A stretch of 64,000 nucleotides of DNA from Fusarium oxysporum f. sp. lycopersici 4287 (Eukaryota > Ascomycota > Sordariomycetes > Hypocreales > Nectriaceae). The notes under the pieces were generated by a model. The model was given only the letters and a program-made list of their open reading frames with translations, was not told the origin of the DNA and ran no database searches. Positions 1 through 11,931 of the stretch are shown here, in pieces. The position numbers were made by a program, and so were the translations under genes. The stretch's first letter is position 1. The number at the start of each line of letters is the position of its first letter. The stretch is from assembly GCF_000149955.1 (NCBI RefSeq), contig NC_030989.1, positions 4,777,188 through 4,841,187 on the forward strand, written 5' to 3'.

Positions 1-177
1 CAGAGCCAACATGCATATTTGAGAACCAACATGCAGAACTTGAAACCAAAAGAGATAAGAGCAAGCAGGCTACTGAAATTACAGAGAGGGCACTGCCCCC
101 ACCAGTAACTTTTCATGATTCCTTTCCTTCTTGTCTCTTGGCCACATTGCTCATATCCCAATTGATGCTTCAACAAG

Positions 178-2228
178 ATGTTGTTTGACGCTTTACTACT
201 CGGTCTTTTTCTGGCGAATAGGCCATTCCCAGTCTTCGGTAGCGCCTCTGTTGTTCGTGCCGGTAACACGCCTGATTACCCTGGGTACAACACACTGAGC
301 CTCGTTCGAAGAACCCCCGCCCGCCTGGGCCGACAGCCAAAAGACTCCAAGCAGAAAAACAGCACATCTTTAGACACAAGTTGGGTCAATGCTGTCCTCT
401 TCGCGTACACAGGGTGCGTTAATTACTACCAGCCACTGAACCCTTAGCATCAAGCCCTAACTGTGTTGATCTGTTTGCAGTGAGCAGGAGCTGGGTTCTA
501 AGCAAGGAAACTCTTCAGTTTCAGCCAGCATTGAAATTACTTGCGCGACATGCTATATCAAAGGGACCGCTACCACAGAGTTCATATATGACCGCGAATT
601 CAATGTCAGCCGCGCTTTTAGCAATTTTACCAATCAAGTCAGACGCGGGATCGACAGCCTGTCAGACGAAATGGCCGATTACATCGAGAAATACATCGAT
701 ACGGTGGCAGATAATTTGGAGGACGGATTTGACATGGACGATTTCGACCTGCCACCATTGGACTACAACTTGAATATTGACATACCCGAGATCCCGGAGT
801 TCCGACTTCAGTTCCAATTTGATGGATTAGAAGTATACATGTTGATCGACACAGTCCTCTCGGCTGGTGCCACCTATACTCTGAACTTGTACACTTCTAC
901 TACACCTGCAGGCTTCGCCGTTCGAGACAATCTGGAAGTTGGTGTTATCTTCGCTATTGACCTCATCCTATCTGTAGAAGGAGAGATCAACATTAGTGGC
1001 GGGTTCCATCTCAGATTGGATGATGGCGTTTTGTTTGACATTGCCATCTTCTCCAAAGAGATTTCAAATCTGACAATGCAAGTCTTGTTTCTGTGACCGT
1101 GTCTTGATATGAACTAACAGAAGCTCAATAGAAATGGTGGCGACTTCGAATTTCTGCCAGTCACTCTCGAGAGTGCCGGTGTTGTGTTCAAAGCTGTTCT
1201 TCGTGTTGGTGTAAAGGCAGGTTTTGAAATTGCATCACCTGAAGTGTCTATCGCCGGGAAGACAATCTTTCATGTTGGCGGAGGTGTAGAGGTGGGAGTA
1301 TTTGCCAACATTGCCGAGTTAATCACCAACGTCACTCTTTCCACGGATGAAGACAACGACTGCAGCCTTCGCGTTGAGGAAGTCTATCAACTGGCTGTTG
1401 GCGCTGCTGCTGGGGCTTCGGTTGCTATTGATGATATAACATGGGGGCCAATGCCCGAAACTGAGATTCCTGTCTTCTACACTACACTGAGACATGCTTG
1501 TGCCAGCCAACGAAGCAGCGATGCTTCGTTATCCATCACGACATCCCCGGCACTGGAGGTGAGAGGGAAGAACGATGATGAAGTTGAGATGGAGACAACA
1601 ACAATCTCCACCAAAGCCACATTCGTTGTTGTAGCATGTCAATCAGAAGGATTAGTCAATTGTCCGATGTCGCTTCAGACAACGTCGAAGTACACCACTA
1701 CACGGACACATGTTACTGTTGTTCCAACCGACAGCGAGGCCGATTTTCCCGAGTCCGTTAGCCATACTGTTACGAGCTTGATTCCATTCGGAAACGGCGC
1801 AAACAAGTTGGTAGCAATGTCAGGAGTTCCGTCTTCTTATGTTCCGCCAACCACGACATCTTCGGCTAAAGAAAATGGCAAGGATGATGATTCAAATGGC
1901 ACATCGAATGAAAGGTCTGGCGGAGTTTCCAAAAGTATCATTATTGGTGTCAGCGTCGGCCTTGGAGTGCCTTTTCTGCTGGGAGGGATCGCTGTGATTT
2001 GGTAAGTGAATATTTTGCATTTTCTTCCAAGAGTAACCTTCAGGTTGCATTGGTAACTATCTATTCTTTATGGCTCTCAGTTGTTAACGACTTTTGTTTG
2101 TTAGGGTTTTGAGAAAGAAGAGACGCTCTCTCGCTGGAACATCACCGGCTCCCGTTGAAACCGTCGAGCCGACTTTATCGTCTTCAAAGACTCCCGGTAT
2201 TTTAGTACATGAGCAGAGAGATCCATGA
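178..2228 (+). CDS. Secreted type I membrane protein, beta-rich ectodomain, unknown function
   Basis: Four exons read as 178-413, 481-1086, 1132-2001 and 2105-2228, giving about 611 aa. An N-terminal signal peptide (about residues 1-22) is followed by a long ectodomain of alternating hydrophobic strands. A Thr/Ser-rich linker follows. One transmembrane helix lies at about residues 548-571 (begins KSIIIGVSVGLG), then a short basic cytoplasmic tail starting RKKRRS. This layout resembles fungal wall-sensor or adhesin-type proteins of the Mid2-like or DUF7029/DUF7223 sort, but I cannot assign a family from sequence alone. Intron 2 (1087-1131, 45 nt) is the least certain boundary: it was chosen because CTAAC lies about 15 nt before AG and the frame continues. 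The stop overlaps the tail of the broken TPR-CHAT gene on the other strand by about 27 nt. Confidence 0.75.
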
Positions 2229-4430
2229 TTGATCTTCATAGAGTAAATCTACTCGATGTAGCTGATCTCTCTGGAGAAGTCTGATATCAGGCTTCGAAGC
2301 CATGCAGATTAAGTTGAGGTATCGCCAAGAGTATGAAACCATGGAATACAACAAAAGCCGCCTATCTCCCTGACACCAATAACTAAAATACTGGTCAATT
2401 AGGATTGAATATAGCATACGGCTATCTCCTCTTCCTTCGCCAATGACAAAATTAATATGTGGAATCGAATAAACCTTGTCCAAGTCTGTCATAGATTTCT
2501 CAAAGTCGAAGGAAACATGATCCTGTGTTATTGAACCAATTGTGATTTGACCATTCTGCATTACTTCGAAAGATACGGTTACTCTTGATCTTACCATTTT
2601 CAAGCAACTTGTAAGAGCAGAGTGATTTGTATCCTCAGGAACCGTCCTCTGTCGCCCAATCATCAATGTTTTGCTTCAGAATGTATAAGCTGTCGTAACT
2701 CGATAAACCACAATATCAAAGGTTGTCGATCTCGCGAACTTCCTGCAGGCTCGAAAGGCCAACTCACAAGCCCCGTGTGAGTCCACTCGACGTGAGGCAG
2801 AGAGCCAGCTTCGGGGGAATCTTCAAGCATGCAGACAAGGGCCCTTGATTGTGTCCCAAACCCAGTTCAGAAGGGACTTCATGCCATCATCAGCTCTCAA
2901 ATCAAGGTCCTTTCCTTGTGTCTGCAGGTCTTGCAATCTCAGACCGGTTAGTTGCTGATCATGAATCCCATCCATTTGGATAACGAATGCATCACAACGC
3001 TAGCGACTTGTGTTGATAAGCATAAAACGGCCATATTTCCCAAATTCCCGTGACTTCTTTTCCTGATTGCGCAAGCAAGAAATCATCAAACTCCGTTTCA
3101 CTCCGGATCTTCGCAACAAGGTCGATCAGGTCGTCATATGCCATTTGGCGGTGTCGGACCGGGATCTCATGAGGAATAAGACTAGTTGATGAAGAGCTCC
3201 ACAGGTCTACCGGAATAGCTAGCTGACCTCTTAATGTACGGAATCTGTTCGCCAGGTCAGGGTGCTTCTTCTCGAGATCATCAACATGTTTTTCTTTGCC
3301 CATTATCGGATCTACAATGACTCCCCGGCCACGCTCCATGCGTCGTACGGTTTGTTGTAAACATTAAGGCTAATAACTGCAGCATCTGAGACCAACCCAG
3401 AGAGTTCTGTTAATTTTTCTTCCTTATCTGTTTCTTTGAGCGGCCTCGGGCTAAGTAGGGGGAGAAGCTCAATGGCGGTCTCTAGCAAGTCACTAGCTTC
3501 TTTCCATTCTTCTCTTTTGGCGTGAATACTAGCAGCCTTTTGAGCAAGCTCAACTCGAACTGAAGGCGTGGCTGTAGTCATTTCTGACTCCATCCTGTAA
3601 AATCACAGGGCTTGGAGTTCATCTTGTGGATCATGGAATCTCTCAAAACGTTCGCTGTGCCAGACTCCCAAACCCTTAAGACATTCTACTCGATTGAAAT
3701 ATTCTATCGGAAGCTTGCTGAGGGCCTCTTCGTGAAGGCTGGTGGCTTCATCGATATCCTCCTTTATCGAATATCTCCTAAATCGCTGACCAAGCAAATT
3801 CCCCAGGGTACAACGTGCCATTGACCAATCCATATTGCCGGAAGAAATTTCTGAAATAGCCATCCTCACAAGCTCGATGGCTTAATCCAGAGATTCTGTC
3901 TTCTTTGTTTCTTGACCATACTTTCCAAGCATGCTTACACAATTGTTCAGGAGGACAGGCCTTCTTGAGTGGTCTTTCGGCTCTAAGTCCATCGCCTTCT
4001 GTGCATAGTGAAGGCTTTTCTCCATATCTGGAATTAATGAGGGTATATCAAATCGCCTGCTAAACGAACTACTAATCTCATTCCAGTATTCTGGGTGGTC
4101 TGGGTGATCTTCTGGTAAATCTTGAAGCGCGGAATCAATCAGTTCGATGGAACGTTTTATATCTGGCCGGGAAGATAGAGGTCCTTTGCATATGTAACCA
4201 AAAGGTATGCGGTATGACTCACAACAGTCAAGATCCCATCTTTAAGGATTGCGCTGCACTGTGGCCCTCTATTGTCTTTGAGCACCTCAAGCCTGACTTT
4301 CGCGGAATTGAGAGGGCTGGCTTCCGCGTCTTGGCGTGGCGATTGTGCAATATGGATGGGGTTGTGCCCTTGTGGTTGGATCGTCACGGCTTCTGGATTT
4401 CTAGCGCACCAGTCCATAAACCGCACTAAA
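2202..4430 (-). pseudogene. Decayed TPR-CHAT domain gene
   Basis: Reading the minus strand from about 4430 down gives TPR-like repeats (for example around 3880-4170: WNEISSSFSRRFD, LLNNCVSMLGKYG). Next come the segment LLPLLSPRPLKETDKEEK, then LSGLVSDAA and GRGVIVD. Around 2830-3010 the start of a CHAT-like domain follows (CDAFVIQMDG-like, then LLNWVWDTIKGPC). This order is typical of large fungal TPR-CHAT proteins, CHAT being a caspase-like peptidase fold. The frame is broken repeatedly: a shift near 4170-4185, a TAA at 3882-3884, a TGA at 3603-3605, a short deletion near 3335-3345 (PYDA runs into ERGRGV), and more shifts near 2835 and 2670. The catalytic His/Cys region is not recognisable. 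No single intron set rescues it, so I call it a pseudogene. Confidence 0.72.
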
Positions 4431-4756
4431 GATGCCTTCTATCTTTCAAACATTTAACTTGACGGAGGATCTACTGCTTATATTCTGTTCCTCAGCCTAG
4501 CTAGAAAATTAAGTAAGTAACAGTGCTAAAATTATTAGACTTTCCTTAACAGACTTCCCTCATTCATAGGCTTATTATTATCCTTGAGCAAGTAGATATT
4601 TATCATCAGATTTTGATAACAGCATAATCATATGTAGTGACCTTGTATTATAATGCCCCGTGGAACTTGGGTTTATTCTTGACATCTTGCTCATTGTAAA
4701 GTCTGACCAGTATATCTGAATGCCATTACGGTATTACTGTTGTCTTATCTTGAAAG
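4431..4756. other. AT-rich intergenic stretch
   Basis: Low-complexity AT-rich sequence between the two broken genes. I see no reading frame, RNA gene or repeat in it. Confidence 0.5.
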
Positions 4757-5399
4757 ATGGTGCACGTCGTTGCTGTGGCCGGCGGTCGAGGGGATGTCGG
4801 CAGAAACATTGTCGAGGTTCTCAGTCAGAATCCTCAAAGCCGTGTCTTACTTTTGTCTCGCACGGTAAGAAATGATAACTCTGTCTAAATGGTTGAGCCA
4901 AAACCGCTATGGAACTCGACGACGGGTATACTGGTATGTGGACTACACCAATAAACCTAACATTTGCGATTCGCATAAGAAAAACAACGTCGAAGCCGTT
5001 GTTTCGTGTCTAAATGTCATCAGCAAGGAAGCTAGTCAAGCAGAGTACAACTCAAGCTTGTGACTCTCCCAGAAATCGCAGATTAATTGTTAGTAAATGG
5101 TCCATGAAAGCTCTTCAGGGGAGAGATAAACTATCATCTTTACTGAACTCATACTACTTAAATATCTTCGTTACATTCCCCCTACCCGACTTCTCAGCTG
5201 ATACCCCCGCCTTGCTTTCGGAAACGTAGTTTGAGTACATAGTCCTTTCCACGGGGCACTTCTCGGACTACTATGGATAACCAAAGGCCAGGAACTATAT
5301 GAATTCCTTATCGACATAAACAACAAATCGACGGCTATTTCAACTTCTGTGGAAGATAAGTTTGATTTCACGAGGCAAGGCGTGCAATGCGAGCAGTAG
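4757..5399 (+). pseudogene. Decayed NmrA/isoflavone-reductase-like gene
   Basis: The first exon (4757-4864) encodes MVHVVAVAGGRGDVGRNIVE, a Rossmann-fold start typical of NmrA-like NAD(P)-binding proteins, and ends at a GTAAGA donor. Further pieces of the same family appear in different frames. These are VDYTN...NNVEAVVSCLNVISKEA (4940-5040), ACDSPRNRRLIVSKW (5055-5105), GHFSDYYG (5250-5275) and FLIDINNKSTAI (5308-5343). These match, in order, the inhibitor-like, SxW, DYYG and late-domain segments of the family. In-frame stops and at least three frame changes separate them. It is a clear relic, so no enzyme activity is expected. Confidence 0.72.
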
Positions 5400-5453
5400 C
5401 TGTACCACTTTTAAACCACCCTTCAGAATCATAAATTGTTCTTTGTAAGGGAA

Positions 5454-8400
5454 TCATGTAACACCTCGCCTTCCTCCTCTGTCCATCAAAAACTGGGCGA
5501 CTTGCTTGTCGCCTCTGCCCACTGCGTCATCAAGTGGCGTTCTTCCCTCATTATCAAGACAATTAATATCTGCCCCTTTCTCGATCAGGATGGCGGCCTC
5601 GTTAGGACCACAAAAGATAGCTGCAACGTGCAATGGCGTCCTGCCCAAGTGATTACGTCCGTTGAAGTCTAAACCAGGGTGGTTGGCCAATATTGGCAGA
5701 AACTTCATGTTCCCAAACTGAGGCATAAGATGCAAAGGTGTGTTACCATCATCGCTGCTGGCGTTGAAGTCTGCTCCATAGCTGGCAAGTAGCTGAAATA
5801 GATCACCTAGAGCAATGAAGGCACGTCTCGCCTCCTGCAGTAGGAGCATCAATCCTTGCCCCATGTTCCAGAAGGATCCGCACAACCTCATACACTTCGT
5901 TACCCCTCAACATTGCCATTTGTAGGCATGTTTCGTTGTCTTTGTTTCGAGCCTCTACATCAGCCCCGCTTCTAATAAGTAACTTGATCCCATCGACAGA
6001 AGCCCACCTCACAGCGTAAAAGAGAGGTGTACCACCGTTGTTATCTCTGCTGTTGACATCTGCTCTATGCCTGAGTAGTACTTCCATTATCGTATCAGAT
6101 CCTCGCTTAGTTGCAGCAAGAGAAAGCAGGCTCATGCCAGTCGAGTCTTTCGACTCGACATACGCCCCTCTCTCCAAAAGTAGCTTCACTACTCCCCCGT
6201 GGCTTTTGGTAACAGCCATATATAGTATGGGGTCACCCTTGGCACCTAATGCGTCAGGATCTGCCCCTGAATTTAGGAGCAACTCAACTGTCTCCGTGTG
6301 TCCATTCATGGACGCTAGCGAGATGGCGGTTTCTTTAAGGCATTCAGCGTGAACATCCGCTCCGTGATCGATCAACCATCTTGCTATTGCAGTATGCCCA
6401 TTCTTTGATGCAAGTATTAGTGGTTTCCAGAATTCTCCATCCGGGTTTGCTCCTCTTGCAGCGAGAAGCTTTGCGATCTCCAAGTACCCCTGTTCACACG
6501 CCCAAGCCAAGGGGCTGCGACCCGATCCTCCAGCGTCTATATTGGGTAGCAAGCTTTTCGTAATTGTGATACCATCCTGATCTTGTGGGGCAAATCCCAA
6601 GAGGGCAGCTACGCTATCCTTCTCCCCTTTGGCCATGGCCGCTATGAGTGGATATGCATATCTATCCATCGTTGAATGAGTGTCAACAACGGAGTCCGTC
6701 TTTAGTCTGGTTCGAATGAGTGACGAACACCCTCTGTCCGCAAGTATATATAGCAACTCTGCGATGCGACTATACTTGCGGACCTTAAATCTTTCGAACG
6801 CGTTGACGACCGGTTTCCATCTGGATGTCGGAAAGTTCTCCAGGAATAGTTGCTGATCAGCAGTATTTGCCGCCAATTCAGAATGATATAGAACGAATTG
6901 GCTAGCATATTCGAGAAAGGGGCATTTCTCAGTTCCCTGTGGAAGCTTATAATTAGGTTCACGAAGCCCTATGATCCGGTGTTCTGCGACAACAATTCCA
7001 AAGTAGCAATAGCAGCATAGCTTTAGCCTGTCATGGCCGACACTCTCCCAATCCGGTCCAAGTTCTGGCCAGAGCTCGTTGAGGCCCTTATCCTTGACAA
7101 GAAAGTCACGAACAGACTCGTGTATGAACTGGACTCTTGGCTGCTTAACTTTCGTGATCTCGGCCAAACCCTTAGAAGAACTGATTACACAGCGGGCAAA
7201 GCAATCCTCGGAGTCCTCCATGTCGACTGCTGGTATGTCAGGGTCTGCTAATCTCTTCATGTATAGCCCTGACCAGATTGCATGATAGTACTCCTCCGGT
7301 TTTAGTGGTCGATTACTAAGAAGGATCCATAAAAGTGAGAGCTGAAGTTCTTCCATGTTGGTCGTGTCTCTCTGCAGTAGGTCTTTAAAAAGGTCACTCA
7401 AACCACTGGGAACCTCTTCAAGTCTTCTCATCACACCCAGGCGCCCACGGCAATTCTCTTGGTTCAACATGTCGACCACAAGAACAACCCAAAGGAAAAC
7501 ACCTGCTGCTTTTTCAAGCATTTTCTCCTGCAGCTCTGCGAGGAGCGACCGGTCTTTGATTCGAAGATGAGTCTTGATGAAACTTTCTAGGTCGCTGGTA
7601 TGGCCTATCTGTTCCTCCAGAATGATTCGAATGCCGAATTTTATGTCAATGTAGGGATAATGACGACTAGAAAAGCAGACATGAAAATTCACATTTTCCT
7701 CTGTGCATTGTTCAGCCAAATCTTCAAAGTATTCGACTAAGTCCATCACTTGCTGCTCGTCGCACTCGTCAAGGGCATCTATGAAGCATTTGAACGATCT
7801 TTGACCAAGCTTAGCAACTGCAGCACGGAGTAGGTCTTTCAGAACGTTCAAAGGAGGGCAACCATTTTGGTTTCGAGGCAAAAGGTCTGGATCATCCAGG
7901 ACGCATTCAAGATCTGGAAATCCGTGAAATAGTTGCAAAAGCAAGGATCTGTACATCCCGGAGACTGTCTTCTCCAGTAGCCCACCTCGAGCGTTGAAGA
8001 AGAACGAAGCTGTAAGGCTCTGGGTTTTTCTGTCTTTTTTCTTTGATTCCGAATAGATGAACTTCATGATAGTAGACTTTCCAGCTCCAGGCTTTCCTCT
8101 AATCCACAGGAAGCCATGATGTTGTGATACCTGTTGCGGGTCGATCCATGAAAGGTAATCTGTATGCTTGAGAAACCAACGGCAAGTTTTGGAATGCGCG
8201 GCTTTGATAATGGACTTGCGAACATCGATCTCTTCGAAATTCAAGGATTTTAGTATCTCCTCGTGGCGCTGGGACACCATAAAGTGCTCAGCTATAAGCA
8301 ATTAGTCATGTAGCGCGAGAATATGGGGACGAGAAATTACTTACGTGGCGGCTGCTGGTAACCAGCGTATGATGCTAGAGAGTCTCCTCTCCATAGTTCC

Positions 8401-9359
8401 AAGAACTCATATGCATAGGCTGCTGCAGTCGCGGCAGCATATCGCTGCCACTCTTTCGCTTTGTGGGAGTCCGAGTAGTCGCAGATACCACGGATAGGCA
8501 GACAAGGCATGATATCCATCAGACCGGCAGCCTCCATCTCGAAGCAAAGCACATCCAGCTCTCGGGAGATCTCATTACGAATATTCGAGTCTTTCATCAC
8601 TGTGTTCGCCGAGCCAATACCGCCGTAGTGAATGACCGGATCAGTGGATACTCGCATCTTTCTTGTCTCTAGCTTGGACAAGTCACACTCGTCACAAGAT
8701 GAGACAGAAGCGTCATGATGGTATGATGATAGAAAGAGGCGATCCGGTTCGTTGGGCAGAGAATATGCAGGATATGCGCCCATTTTATCCCTCAATATTG
8801 AGGGAACTCGACTGCCTTTCAGTTCGTGTTGAGATCGTAAATTTGAGATGACTGTACGGATGGAAGAGTCGGGTATCTTTGGGACTGCTGTCCGCTGGAA
8901 GCCCTCTTTACGTGTTTTTCCCATGTCATACTGCATGACTCGTACTCCAACAACAATGTCCCCAAGTCGTATATCAGCCTTGAGTGGCACTGCACCGCCA
9001 ATGCCTACCATCAAGCCTATCTCAATGTTGAGGAACGTCCTTCTCATGTTACTCAAAACACTCGCAGCATTGTTCGTCCCGTACTGGTCAGTCGGGAGGC
9101 AAGCTATCACCACGTTATGGTTTTTGATGCTCCCCAACACATAGGAATTCATATCGTTAGCTTGCCGTGGACAGTCAACGTGCTCCTCATCGAGCATCGC
9201 ACGTGCTGCTGCCATTTCGATATATAGTGCGCAAATCCAGGCGACTGTATAACGGTCATGTATTGAGTCATCCTCAATCTGTTGGAAACCGGTTCTGCGA
9301 CGTTTCGCGTGGTAGGGAAGCGCGGCATCGTCAGTATGAGACAGTCGCCGCCGCTCCAT
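5454..9359 (-). CDS. NLR-like protein: PNP-UDP phosphorylase domain, NACHT, ankyrin repeats (frame break near 3' end)
   Basis: Exon 1 is 9359-8345 and exon 2 starts at 8291, with a 53-nt intron. Residues about 36-310 form a nucleoside-phosphorylase-like (PNP_UDP) domain (VGIGGAVPL, GDIVVGVRV, FEMEAAGLMD, GICDYSDSH). A NACHT-type P-loop NTPase follows, with Walker A GKPGAGKS at about 404-411 and Walker B-like CFIDALDECD. At least seven ankyrin repeats come next (for example HGADVHAE, SGADPDAL, RSGADVEARN). This is a standard fungal NLR layout used in non-self recognition. The first frame stops at 5803 (about 1,167 aa), but three to four more ankyrin-like repeats continue in another frame to 5454. 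The break falls around 5800-5815, inside a repeat. Either the gene ends early, or a 1-2 nt indel (real or sequencing) is present. A 43-nt intron would also restore frame but would cut through a repeat. Confidence 0.85.
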
Positions 9360-10359
9360 TTGGAAGGGATTCGCTCAGGCTAGAGTTGGTTCTGTATCTC
9401 CTCGCAGCTGATAAGTGACTTCTCCGTCGATATCGGGTGGTTTCACAGGGAGGGCTGATCGTATTTCATGGATGAAGGATGATGTTGAGGGGAAAAGTCG
9501 AAATCAGGCTGTGCAGGTTGACGTGCATGAGCTGCTATGCCTGCGTCAGCCTCACTGAAGACTCGGCGGTATAATCCCTGCCCGTGCCACGTGATCTTAT
9601 CCAAGCTGGAATAACATCAATTACAATCAGCTTAAAACTCATTGACTAAAAACTCATCTAATAATCGAGTAGAATCCTTGATTACCATTCCACTATAACT
9701 CTTCGAGCGGAGGGACCTCATAAATGGTGTTCATTCTTAGATAGGTTTTATAGCCAAAGCTTAGTATCTCAGAATTTGTGGGAGGCACTAGTCGTTGTGT
9801 TATGCCAGAAACCCCGTTCGTCGCTGCATATTGCACCTGTCATATCTACAACTATTTTCCAAGGCTTCCAGAGAGAGCTCCAAAGGCTAGTTCTTTTGAC
9901 TATTACTTACAATTAACATTCAACTCAATCAATTTGGAAACGTATGATAATTTAGGCTGTTTTGTCTGCAATCATTAACCTCCTACCGTGGAATGTTGGG
10001 AAATTGTGGCTTGACAGCTGTTTCTATACTCATACGATAATTGCTCTCACGCGACTCAGAGTCTAATCATATGTCTTATGTTAATTACCACTGGCTTTAT
10101 GCACAAATGAACCAGTAGTTTGGTCTAGACATCACTCACCCACTCCGGATCAAACACTTTAACTGCTGTTGGTTGGAAACCGGTAGTTTGTCTCAGCCCT
10201 CATTCCTCACTAAACCTTATCTGTCATACGTGCTCTTGTAGCGCGGTACCCAACGGTCCAAACAGCGTACTTTAAGAACCACTTTCCCACCCAGTTTCTT
10301 GAACACTACAATATTGTCGAACCTGCCATCTACTAATTGAGATTTCCTGTTTCCTCATT
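9360..10359. other. Intergenic: divergent promoters of the NLR gene and tyrosinase
   Basis: About 1 kb between the NLR start (9359, minus) and the tyrosinase start (10360, plus). It must carry both promoters. I see no further coding sequence or recognisable operator. Confidence 0.5.
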
Positions 10360-11765
10360 ATGCATGTTCCATATCTGCTAGCTACCTCTCTTCTTGCTGC
10401 TGTGCCAGGCTTATGTGCACCTACTCATGATTGTGGCTGCAAGAGTCCTCTTGTACGTAAAGAATGGTAGGTTGCAGTGTCCTCGCACGAAGCACCAAAT
10501 TAATCTGACTTCTTGTACGTCGCATTGCTGACAAGGTTGGTTTTGGTTGTAGGAGAACTTTGAGCAGCAAAGAGAAGCATGAGTATATCAATTCGGTCAA
10601 GTGCCTGGCATCAAAGCCGTCGCAGACGGGAAACATGTACGCCGGTGCCAAGTCTCGCTTTGACGACTTTCAAGTCAGTCATATCGTGAACACCGACTTT
10701 ATCCACTATGTCGTGAGTCTCTGGGCTTCTATTCATCATTTACCTTTCCAGCTAATTCGACCTGCAGGGATTCTTTCAAGCGTCAGTGCTACGCGCATCA
10801 TACCAGTGTATCAGCGGCTAATGAAGAAAACAGCTGGCATCGAATGTTCATTGCCCAATATGAGAAGGATCTTCGAAATCTTTGTTGCTACAATGGAGCT
10901 CAACCTTATTGGGGTATGTATACCACCCTAAATACTTGCGAATACTAATCGCCCAAAACCAGACTGGACACTGGATTCAAAGTCTGTAGAGGACTTCGAA
11001 AACTCTCCCATCTTCGACGCAGAGACAGGCTTCGGAGGTAACGGTGTTTTCATCAACATCAGCAGCTGGACAAACGTGACTAGACAAGTCTCTGGGAGAA
11101 CAGGAGGAGGTATGCCCTAACACTGTTCCAGTATTGGGAAGCGCTAATATGAACGATAGGCTGTGTTATCGACGGTCCCTTTGCCAAGGGGGATTTCGAA
11201 GTTCATGCAGGTCCAGGTATGTCGTTATGAGCACCTTTAAAGCAATCGACTAAGTGTACAAGATAACTCTACCGATTACAATCCACGTTGTCTGTCCCGC
11301 GACATCGCTCCAGAGTATGGCATCTCGAAGCTCAACCAAACCGTCGTCGACTGGACTCTTGAAGCCAAAGACTTCTTCGAGTTCGACCAGCGCGTCCAGG
11401 GTGGCGCTAGTGCGGAGTCCCAAGGTTATCATGGCGGCGGTCATCTCGCTATTGGCGGTAGTCTCGGCGAGATGGGCGACATGTACTCTTCACCAGGCGA
11501 TCCTATCTTCTGGCTGCATCACACCAATGTCGATCGACTCTGGGATAAATGGCAGCGACTGGATTGGCCTGCTCGGAAGAGCGATATTAGCGGGCCCGAT
11601 ACACAATATGCGTATCCTTATGACTTCTTTGGGGATAAGGAGTATAAGAACATTACGCTTGCTTATGTGATGGACTTTGGGAATTTGCTTCCTGGGAGGC
11701 GATATGTCACTGTTGAGGAGGCTATGGATACACAAGGGGAGCGATTGTGTTATACATATGAGTAA
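10360..11765 (+). CDS. Secreted tyrosinase (type 3 copper monooxygenase)
   Basis: Seven exons (10360-10466, 10553-10712, 10768-10781, 10834-10913, 10963-11109, 11160-11216, 11263-11765) give 355 aa. Exon 3 is a 14-nt micro-exon needed to join HYV to GFFQAWHR. A signal peptide (MHVPYLLATSLLAAVPGLCA) starts the protein. CuA histidines are visible in FQVSHI, FIHYV and QAWHRMF. CuB histidines are in GYHGGGHLAIGG and PIFWLHHTNVDRLW. Tyrosinases hydroxylate monophenols and oxidise diphenols to quinones. This is the short secreted form, without the long C-terminal cap of cytosolic fungal tyrosinases. The secretion signal suggests an extracellular or wall role such as pigment formation or phenol oxidation. 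Every exon junction keeps frame and a recognisable motif, so the model is fairly secure. Confidence 0.9.
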
Positions 11766-11931
11766 TTGCATCGAGTGGCTCTATGATATGGTAGAATTCT
11801 TGTTGATTATATTTGAGAACATTAACTATTACAGAATAAAATTTAAAGTACTGGTGAAGTGAACTCATGTAGACATCGAAGCTTGTGTCATAGAGTCCCG
11901 CAGCATTAGATCGTGAAACAATAATCCCCGC

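Noticed and set aside
5760..5815. A 43-nt intron that would restore the NLR frame
   Set aside because: The donor (GTGCCT) is poor and the removed sequence reads as part of an ankyrin repeat. An indel is the better explanation, though RNA could prove otherwise.
9161..9420. Plus-strand open frame opposite the NLR 5' end
   Set aside because: It is antisense to the conserved PNP domain and its start, and has no motif of its own.
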